NCBI GenBank assembly: GCA_900128565.1
Contig: LT636206.1
Location: forward strand, 1-12,326
Origin: Stramenopiles sp. TOSAG23-6
Taxonomy: Eukaryota > Sar
Length of the DNA: 12,326 bases
Reading direction: 5' to 3'
Part shown: in pieces, positions 7,411 through 12,326 of the stretch
Numbering within the stretch: the first letter of the stretch is position 1
Layout: each line of letters starts with the position of its first letter
The notes under the pieces: generated by a model
The model's database searches: none
What the model saw: only the letters and a program-made list of their open reading frames with translations
What the model was told of the DNA's origin: nothing
Translations under genes and position numbers: made by a program

Positions 7411-9291
7411 ATGAGTGGCGCAGGCTCTGGATTGTTCGGAACAAACAATGGAAGTTTTTTTAAAGCTCCACATTGGGTGGATTTGGAAAAACGTCCAGGG
7501 AGGACAACTCAAAAATCACCAAAATGGATTGATTGGGTAAAATCAGTTTTTATGTTGAAGCATATTTTGCTCTCTCCCAACTTGATATGGCTTTCCTTTG
7601 CAATTTTGGTGTATTTATTTTTCCCATATGATTTGGAGGCGGCAAAAGAGTGGCAAGTAGGGTGGGTTATGCATCGTGCATTGCTAAACATCGCAATTCT
7701 GTTCATCTATTATGGTTTTTGGTTTGGCACGTTAAGAGCAAATGGGCTTGGTTGGGGAAAACGAAAGTTCAACGTTCAAGATATCACTTCGACGTCTGTA
7801 GTTTTTCATAATGTATATTATAGTTTTCTTGGGACACTACAATGGACTGCATGGGAATGCGGATTTATGCATCTTTATGCTACCGGAAAGCTGGCATACG
7901 TATCTGATGCTGAACTATTTTCTACCCCTTCCAATGCTGCACGAACATTAATTTTTACAGCAGCAGTACCGGTGTGGAGAGGATTACATTTTTATGCGTC
8001 ACATCGTTTCATTCATATGAGGGCAATTTATAGATATGTACATTGTTTACATCATCGTAATGTTGATATCGAACCTTTTTCAGGTCTCTGTATGTACGTT
8101 TTCAAAATGAATGTAAAAAAAAAAAAATGTACCAAAATTTGTATGTAACAGAAAATTTGAATTTAAAATATTTTTCATAAAACCTGCATCCAGTGGAGCA
8201 CCTGTATTATTTTTCGTGTTTGGCTCCGTCTCTTTGTGTTTTAGGAAGCCCATTTCATATGTTATGGAACGGTATGCATTTACTACTCTCACCAGCAGCA
8301 AGTCATTCGGGTTATGAGGATCATGTTTGTTTTCATCATTTCAATTTTAAATCGTTTTTTCGTACCAAATTTTGTACCTAACAAAAAAATCAATTTTTTG
8401 AATTTTTTTTTCACAACACATACACAGAGTGATCAGTTTCACTATCTGCACCATCGTTATTTTGAGTGTAACTTTGGATCAGCGTCTTTCCCGTTGGACA
8501 ATTTATTTGGTACATTTAGAAGTGTTGTAGGAATAAAATCAAATGTAGAAAATAAAATTGAACCTAACCCTGAAGAGAACCCTAACCCTAAAGAGAAAGA
8601 ATTGATTGTAAAAACAAACGACAAGAATCCACTGCATCGTCGTAATGTCAATGTACGTTTTCATTTCAATTTCAAATTATTTTTTTTTGTATTAAATTTT
8701 GTACCTAACATTTTTTTTTTGAAATATTTTTTTGCAATGCATAAAACAAAACTAAATGGACTAAATAAGAATGAAAAAGGAAATATTACTGAAAAATATG
8801 CATCTAAAAAGGAGAAACCATCTCGTTCATTAACACTTAAAATTCCCTCAGGTTTTTATGTCTATTTTATGCTTACCAGTGTTGGATTACCACTGCTTCT
8901 AATAGACTCGTTCAATAATACTATTTTTATGAAAAGTTTTGGTCTTTCAGATTTTTGTCTTCCACATTTAATTGGATCAATTGTTGCGTTTGGTCCATTG
9001 GTTTTAGCAGCTATATTAGTTGTGCTGACTGGTGATAAACTAAGTTGGCGTTGGCCGTTTCATCGTGAAGTGATAATTGGAAAGTTTGGAATGCATTTGA
9101 TAGTTGGTTTTCTTGTGGGTGTTTTACCTGTATTTCACATAATCTCTCTTTTATTGTCATCTAAAACAAAACAACATGGATATGGTAACTCTAGCGATAA
9201 CAGTTGGGTACTTTCTAAAACGTTCCTTCCAGTAACAACTAGTACATTTGAATGCATGGCAATTCCCTTATTTGAACGATTTCGTCAATGA
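7411..9291 (+). CDS. Sterol desaturase / fatty acid hydroxylase superfamily membrane enzyme
   Basis: Four exons: 7411-8093, 8186-8324, 8428-8652 (or 8416-8652) and 8737-9291, about 533 residues. The family uses a di-iron centre held by His clusters to hydroxylate or desaturate lipids in the ER membrane. Visible boxes are H198-RFIH (HX3H), H211-CLHH (HX2HH), HPVEH just after intron 1 and HYLHH (about 279-283). The N-terminal half has several membrane segments (for example IWLSFAILVYLFF and ALLNIAILFIYYGFWF). Removing each introner is needed to restore the family order: FSGLCM joined to HPVEHLYYF, GYEDH joined to (S/THTQS)DQFHYLHH. After the usual end (about residue 310) comes a Lys/Asn-rich linker and then an extra domain with about three hydrophobic helices (LPLLLIDS, LIGSIVAFGPLVLAAILVVL, LIVGFLVGVLPVFHIISLLL), unusual for the family. 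Substrate unknown. Confidence 0.88.
8094..8185 (+). repeat. Introner intron 1 of the hydroxylase gene
   Basis: It has donor GTACGTTTTCAAAA, a degenerate core (TGTACCAAAATTTGTATGTAAC), then AAATATTTTTCATAAAACCT before GCATCC. It is 92 bp. The conserved LCM-HPVEH join requires an end at CT (or TG if shifted by one). No AG end gives that join. Confidence 0.75.
8325..8427 (+). repeat. Introner intron 2 of the hydroxylase gene
   Basis: Donor GTTTGTTTTCATC, core TTCGTACCAAATTTT then GTACCTAAC, a T run, then TTTCACA and ACACATACACAG. Two ends keep the frame: the introner-style CA at 8415 (adding Thr-His-Thr-Gln) or a conventional AG at 8427. This copy may show an element-derived intron that gained a standard acceptor. 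Confidence 0.75.
8562..8595 (+). repeat. Telomere-like CCCTAA units inside coding sequence
   Basis: ACCTAACCCTG, then GAACCCTAACCCTAAAG, encode the low-complexity EPNPEENPNPKEK linker of the hydroxylase protein. The units are interrupted and therefore degenerate. Confidence 0.55.
8653..8736 (+). repeat. Introner intron 3 of the hydroxylase gene
   Basis: Donor GTACGTTTTCATTTC, core TGTATTAAATTTT then GTACCTAAC, a T run, then TGAAATATTTTTTTGCA before ATGCAT. It is 84 bp, a multiple of three and without an in-frame stop, so it also reads through as codons. There is no in-frame AG acceptor. Confidence 0.75.
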
Positions 9292-9573
9292 ATGTTTAGA
9301 AAATGCGCAATATCGCCGACGCCAACAACTACAATAATGTTAATATAAGTTTACAGACAAGCATGAGAGTGGTCAGAAGAAGAATTCGAAGAGACTTATT
9401 TATTGTTTGCAACAATATATATGAATTTTTTAAAACTTTGTATGTTTATTAGATTAAAGAGAAATATTGAAAAGTAAGTAAAATTGTGTTTGTAATTATT
9501 TACTGGCTATTTTTTTTTTTTTTGGTTTCGTACGAAATTTTGTACCTAACAATTCTTTTTAGATTTATTGAAT
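9292..9573 (+). other. Interval between convergent genes holding an introner, possibly a 3'-UTR intron
   Basis: No coding sequence is seen. A plus-oriented core (TTCGTACGAAATTTT then GTACCTAAC) lies at 9527-9550, preceded by a T run. A donor-like GTATGTTTATT at 9440 and AATTCTTTTTAG ending at 9562 would make a 123-bp GT-AG intron in the 3' untranslated region of the hydroxylase gene. The orientation agrees with that gene, not with the minus-strand gene that ends at 9574. Confidence 0.45.
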
Positions 9574-10320
9574 TTATTCTTTTCCAAGGGGCCATTTTAC
9601 TCTTTGATCAATAAGTGGCAAGACATTTTTATTGTTTTCATCCATTTGGTAAGGTCCAACCAATTCGTCTCTTTCAGACGTTTTGTTCTTTTTTTTAAAT
9701 ATTGCATTATTATAGAAACGTTCTCTACAGTTTCCATTTAATAAACATTTTGGTGTACATGCACCTTCAGTGATACAATTAAGGCAATCATTTGTTTCCA
9801 AGCGATAGTGAAATTTTACATTTGAGCCATTTCGTTTTCGTAATGGTGGTGAAATTGAATTCACTCTTAAATCTTTGTATTCGAATGGAGGAACCGACAG
9901 TGCTGGCATATAAGGATGATCTTCTTGCGAAGGGTAATAATTAGATTTATCAATATCATTAGTGATACCTTGTTCACGACCATAAAGAGCTTCGGGTCCT
10001 ACACGAAAAGCAGCCTCATATAATGATGACAACTTTTGACATTGCGGGGCACACGAGTCACTAAAAATTTCTGCACATTTTACTATAAATTCATAAGCAA
10101 CATTAACAGTTGAATGAAAACCCTTCTTATCATCAAAACCTTTCCAAATATTTTCAGTTAACCAAGTTTTCATCGCAGTATACGTTAGATCATTTTTATT
10201 CATTTTTGCGTCAATATTAGACTTCATATCACCTTTTACTACACCTATATTACTTTTCAACACAAGTTTCTCAGAATTAACATCTGTCAAGTAGTCTAGT
10301 CTAGGGTCAGGTCCAAATAT
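9574..10320 (-). CDS. Unrecognised Cys-rich protein, 3' exon
   Basis: A minus-strand exon of 248 codons plus TAA. It has no convincing ATG at its left border: the frame is open back to the introner end TTTTTTTACA, after which it reads IFGPDPRLDYLTDVNSEKL. I do not recognise the family. The product is hydrophilic with no membrane segment. Cysteines cluster in two places: DSCAPQCQKLSSLYEAAF, and the C-terminal third with DCLNCITEGACTPKC followed by NGNCRERF, which looks disulfide- or metal-bound. It ends in a Lys-rich stretch and WPLGKE. The 5' exons should lie at higher coordinates but are absent, because the next sequence belongs to a plus-strand gene. Confidence 0.65.
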   Translation of the reverse strand: MFGPDPRLDYLTDVNSEKLVLKSNIGVVKGDMKSNIDAKMNKNDLTYTAMKTWLTENIWKGFDDKKGFHSTVNVAYEFIVKCAEIFSDSCAPQCQKLSSLYEAAFRVGPEALYGREQGITNDIDKSNYYPSQEDHPYMPALSVPPFEYKDLRVNSISPPLRKRNGSNVKFHYRLETNDCLNCITEGACTPKCLLNGNCRERFYNNAIFKKKNKTSERDELVGPYQMDENNKNVLPLIDQRVKWPLGKE

Positions 10321-10495
10321 TGTAAAAAAATATTTTTTAAAAATCAGTCAGTACGAAATTTTCATTCATAGTAAAAAAAAAAGAAATCGGAAAGGGTTCG
10401 GAAAGGGTTTTTTTTTTTTTTTTTTTTTTTTGGTAAAAAATTTTATACGTAAAAATTTTTTTTTACTAAAAAAAAAAAATTTTTTTTTTTTTTAA

Positions 10496-10526
<31 letters not shown>

Positions 10527-10592
10527 TTTTTTTTTCGTACGAAATTTCGTNCCTAACAAATTTTTTTTTTTTTTTTTTGAAATATTTTTACA
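10321..10592. repeat. Two introner halves arranged head to head, with homopolymer tracts
   Basis: At 10321-10345 the minus-strand introner 3' end (AATATTTTTTTACA) serves the gene at 9574-10320. At 10535-10592 a plus-oriented core (TTCGTACGAAATTTC then GTNCCTAAC) and TGAAATATTTTTACA serve an exon on the plus strand. Between them lie a degenerate plus-oriented core (10351-10373), a tandem GGAAAGGGTT at 10390-10411 and more than 100 bp of T and A runs. No coding sequence is seen. Neither gene has its upstream exons. Confidence 0.7.
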
Positions 10593-10655
10593 AAATACAT
10601 GAATGCTATGAAAGACTGGGGTGGAGCTGATAACCCGCAATGTCCAGTGCAATAA
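10593..10655 (+). CDS. Probable last exon of an unidentified plus-strand gene
   Basis: After the plus-oriented introner end TGAAATATTTTTACA the sequence AAATACATG opens a short frame reading MNAMKDWGGADNPQCPVQ, stopping at TAA 10653-10655. The only support is the correctly oriented introner before it and the non-repetitive composition. No family is recognisable in 18 residues, and the upstream exons are missing. Confidence 0.35.
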   Translation, partial: KYMNAMKDWGGADNPQCPVQ

Positions 10656-10864
10656 CACAATAACACGATAAAACTCAATAATTTCTAAAAATTAAAATGA
10701 AACATTTTGAAGATGATATTCTTTTCTTGTTTATAAAGAAAAGTATTACAAAACGCTATATAAGTTATTAATTATATTGCGTTTCAACGACTTCAGATGT
10801 TTAATTTGTTAATCATATATTGCGTTTCAACGATTTCAGATGTCATGCTTATAAACAAAATATA
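10656..10864. other. Intergenic interval between convergent gene ends
   Basis: This 209-bp AT-rich interval has no coding frame. It contains the 28-bp direct repeats at 10773-10800 and 10816-10843. Flanking them are two similar segments (TTTATAAAGAAAAGTATTACAAA near 10731, CTTATAAACAAAATATATTACAAA near 10848), suggesting a larger decayed duplication. Confidence 0.5.
10773..10843 (+). repeat. 28-bp direct repeat, two copies, 43-bp period
   Basis: The unit containing TTGCGTTTCAACGA and TTCAGATGT occurs at 10773-10800 and 10816-10843, with one C/T difference (10791 versus 10834). The 15-bp spacer resembles the sequence ahead of copy 1. Confidence 0.75.
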
Positions 10865-12267
10865 TTACAAAGCTCTAGCTGATTTATGCACGGGACAGCC
10901 CCAACATCCATATTGAGTTTCAAGCACTCCTTCAGTTTTTTCAGGTAGTTGCAACACAGGTTCTCGAATAAGTCTTTTTATTTCTTTTTCAGTAAATGCA
11001 AATACAATGACAGGTAATGCTTTTGTATCACTCAAGTATTGTGAAAAAATATATTTTTTTGTACAATTTGTTAGGTACAAAATTTCATACGAAAAAAAAA
11101 ATTATATTGGACATTTATAATAAAAACATACATGGTAACATCACCTCCTTTTATTCTACGTCCAAAACTAAATGCTTTACAGAACACTCCTTTTGGTTTC
11201 AGCATCTGATTAAATTATGTGAAAAATATTTTATAAAAAAAAAACTTAAATTTGTTAGGTACAAAATTTCGTACGAAAAAAAAACAAAATTGAAATTGAT
11301 GATGAAACCGTACAATATCCCTCAGCCATTTTCGAAATCCAATTTGAAATGGATCGAGTTTTGCAAAAGGTATACATCCATAAAAGAACCAGAAGATTGG
11401 TAATAAAATCGATACTATCATTAAAAAGCAATGAAAAACACGACAAACGTCGCAATGATGACTTTTCTTTTGGACTTTTAATAATTGTTGCATTGAAATT
11501 TTCCATTCTTCTTCCGTCACATGTATTGTGAATTTTTTTTTTTTTTAATAAAAAAAATCGTTAGGTACAAAATTTCGTATAAAAAAAAACATTTTTAAAA
11601 ATTTTTTAAAAAAATTAAAAAAACCTACACCTCTGGCTGCTAGAGGGTTTGGTACGGAATGAAACCACTCTTCATCTTCCATGTGAGGTTGAAAACCACC
11701 ACATCGACCAAAAACAGCAACGCAATTATTTGTGTCATTTCCTTCAATGACAAAACGAGAGTTTGAATTTTGCCATAATTCTGGACCACACAAACCTGTC
11801 TCATTATCAATTTCAGACCCTAACCCTAACCTCTCATCCATAGAATTATTTTTTTCAGGTTCCTGAAGATGTGCAAATTGAAGAAAAATACTTTCTAAAT
11901 TATTCTGACCACACATAAATGACGCAATCTTATGAGTATCTTTCAGTTTCTGTAATTCTCGGTATACTACAGGCAGTGAAAATGTATCACACATGTATTG
12001 TAAAAATTTTTTTTTTTTTTTTCCGTAAAATAAAAAAAAATCGTTAGGTACAAAATTTCGTACGAAAAAAATTAAATTTGAAATTAATTGTAAAAACGTA
12101 CGATCCAAGTTGTGCAGAACAAAATTTCTTATCATGTCGTTTATCCATCTTTACATTTGGACATAATTTCTTTAATACAGGAATAACATTATCTGCAACA
12201 TCGTAACCCGGTTCCATTGTTACAGTGCAGGTATATCCTTTTGCATATTTTGAAAGTAGATATGTAT
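10865..12267 (-). CDS. ABCA-type transporter, C-terminal part with an unusual extension (partial)
   Basis: Five minus-strand exons: 12267-12102, 11998-11629, 11526-11314, 11205-11132 and 11039-10865 (stop TAA). All phases agree, giving about 332 codons. The first two exons match the regulatory domain after the second ATPase domain of ABCA proteins. YLLSKYAKGYTCTVTM corresponds to the family's LK.KFG.GYTL.V, VIPVLKKLCPNVKMDKRHDKKF to the FP.A.L.E.H stretch, and KIASFMCGQNNLESIFLQFA to the YSVSQTTLEQVFL.FA motif. What follows is not usual: a Glu/Asn-rich linker, a segment GRCGGFQPHMEDEEWFHSVPNP, one hydrophobic helix (FLMIVSILLPIFWFFYG) and a Cys-containing tail (QYGCWGCPVHK). The ATPase and membrane domains would lie to the right, outside the window. 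Exons 2 and 5 begin alike (YMCDTFSLPVV, YLSDTKALPVI). Confidence 0.75.
11040..11131 (-). repeat. Introner intron 4 of the right-hand ABCA gene
   Basis: On the minus strand: donor GTATGTTTTTATTA at 11131, core TTCGTATGAAATTTT then GTACCTAAC, end TATTTTTTCACA before ATACTTG. It is 92 bp. The in-frame junction is GT...CA. Confidence 0.8.
11206..11313 (-). repeat. Introner intron 3 of the right-hand ABCA gene, conventional AG end
   Basis: On the minus strand: donor GTACGGTTTCATC at 11313, core TTCGTACGAAATTTT then GTACCTAAC. The introner end AATATTTTTCACA is followed by TAATTTAATCAG. Ending at the CA would put TAA in frame. Ending 12 bp later at CAG keeps the frame (ATT joined to ATG-CTG), so a normal AG downstream of the element is probably used. 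It is 108 bp. Confidence 0.75.
11527..11628 (-). repeat. Introner intron 2 of the right-hand ABCA gene
   Basis: On the minus strand: donor GTAGGTTTTTTTAA at 11628, core TTATACGAAATTTT then GTACCTAAC, end AAATTCACA before ATACATGTG. It is 102 bp and both neighbouring exons are in phase 0 with a GT...CA cut. Confidence 0.8.
11818..11831 (-). repeat. Telomere-like repeat within an ABCA exon
   Basis: CCCTAACCCTAACC on the plus strand (GGTTAGGGTTAGGG in coding orientation) encodes RLGLGS in the linker after the ABCA regulatory domain. Confidence 0.6.
11999..12101 (-). repeat. Introner intron 1 of the right-hand ABCA gene
   Basis: On the minus strand: donor GTACGTTTTTACAATTAA at 12101, core TTCGTACGAAATTTT then GTACCTAAC, a long T run, end AATTTTTACA before ATACATGTG. 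It is 103 bp. GGA-TC joined to A-TAC-ATG is in frame with a GT...CA cut. Confidence 0.8.
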
Positions 12268-12326
12268 TTTTGAAAAATATTTCAAAAAAAAAAAAAAAAA
12301 TTGTTAGGTACAAAATTTCGTACGAA
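12268..12326 (-). repeat. Truncated introner (3' half) at the right window edge
   Basis: On the minus strand it starts inside the core (TTCGTACGAAATTTT then GTACCTAAC) and ends TTGAAATATTTTTCAAAA before ATACATATC. The donor half is outside the window. It is the mirror case of the left edge, which stops at the other border of the same core. Confidence 0.8.

Noticed and set aside
8428-8737. The hydroxylase introner at 8653 as genuine coding sequence
   Set aside because: It is open in frame by chance (84 bp, no stop), but it carries the full introner architecture seen in other genes, including the core and the terminal TGAAATATTTTT.
10443-10658. Minus-strand frame rich in Lys over the homopolymer region
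   Set aside because: It is a product of A/T runs containing an ambiguous base, and it lies opposite the plus-oriented introner.
11818-11831. A true chromosome end
   Set aside because: Only about two telomere-like units are present, inside an open exon with coding sequence on both sides.
1-12326. CRISPR array or phage-type direct repeats
   Set aside because: The recurring 24-bp core is scattered at irregular distances within introns of eukaryotic genes, with no spacer periodicity and no cas genes.
1-12326. Self-splicing group I/II introns or inteins
   Set aside because: The introns are only 83-122 bp of A/T-rich sequence with a branch-point-like motif and T tract. There is no room for ribozyme domains or an intein fold.
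1-12326. tRNA, rRNA or other structural RNA genes
   Set aside because: I saw no cloverleaf-like or rRNA-like sequence on reading both strands; a covariance-model scan was not possible here.

Overview
This looks like nuclear DNA of an AT-rich unicellular eukaryote. The genes are interrupted by short introns of 83-122 bp, stops of all three kinds are used as in the standard code, and the products (SENP8-type protease, MYND finger, ABCA transporter, sterol-desaturase-type membrane hydroxylase, tail-anchored protein, piggyBac transposase) are eukaryotic. I cannot name the species. A stramenopile-like or other introner-bearing protist is plausible, but this is inference.

The dominant signal is one repeat family present about 15 times and occupying nearly every intron. 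In coding orientation it reads: donor GTAYGTTTTCAT; an A/T run; a core TTCGTACGAAATTTT followed by GTACCTAAC; a T run; then TGAAATATTTTTnCA. The core always points the same way as the host gene. These are introner elements (introns made by copies of one mobile sequence). When the exons are joined in frame, most of these introns do not end in AG. The frame-consistent ends are GT...CA (or the same junction shifted by one base), and the next exon usually opens with ATACAT or a close variant.

Layout. 1-1330 (minus): ABCA-type nucleotide-binding-domain exons (67-190, 284-497) joined by an introner to a MYND zinc-finger gene (620-745, 844-1330). 1402-4672: a 3.3 kb piggyBac-like transposon with an intact transposase, 14-bp terminal inverted repeats and candidate CTAG target duplications, lying in the shared upstream region of the MYND gene and the next gene. 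4869-6206 (plus): a coiled-coil protein with a C-terminal membrane anchor. 6430-7208 (minus): SENP8/NEDP1-like cysteine protease, two exons. 7411-9291 (plus): four-exon sterol desaturase/fatty acid hydroxylase-superfamily enzyme with an extra membrane domain. 9574-10320 (minus): 3' exon of an unrecognised Cys-rich protein. 10321-10592: two introner halves head to head with long homopolymers. 10593-10655 (plus): probable last exon of another gene. 10865-12267 (minus): five exons of the C-terminal part of an ABCA transporter with an unusual extension.

The genes do not form an operon or an obvious shared pathway; this is an ordinary eukaryotic gene neighbourhood. Both window edges fall inside introner cores, ambiguous bases sit in homopolymers, and two gene junctions (498-619 and 10321-10592) run through introners, so assembly joins there need checking. 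All splice sites are predicted from reading frame and repeat alignment only.
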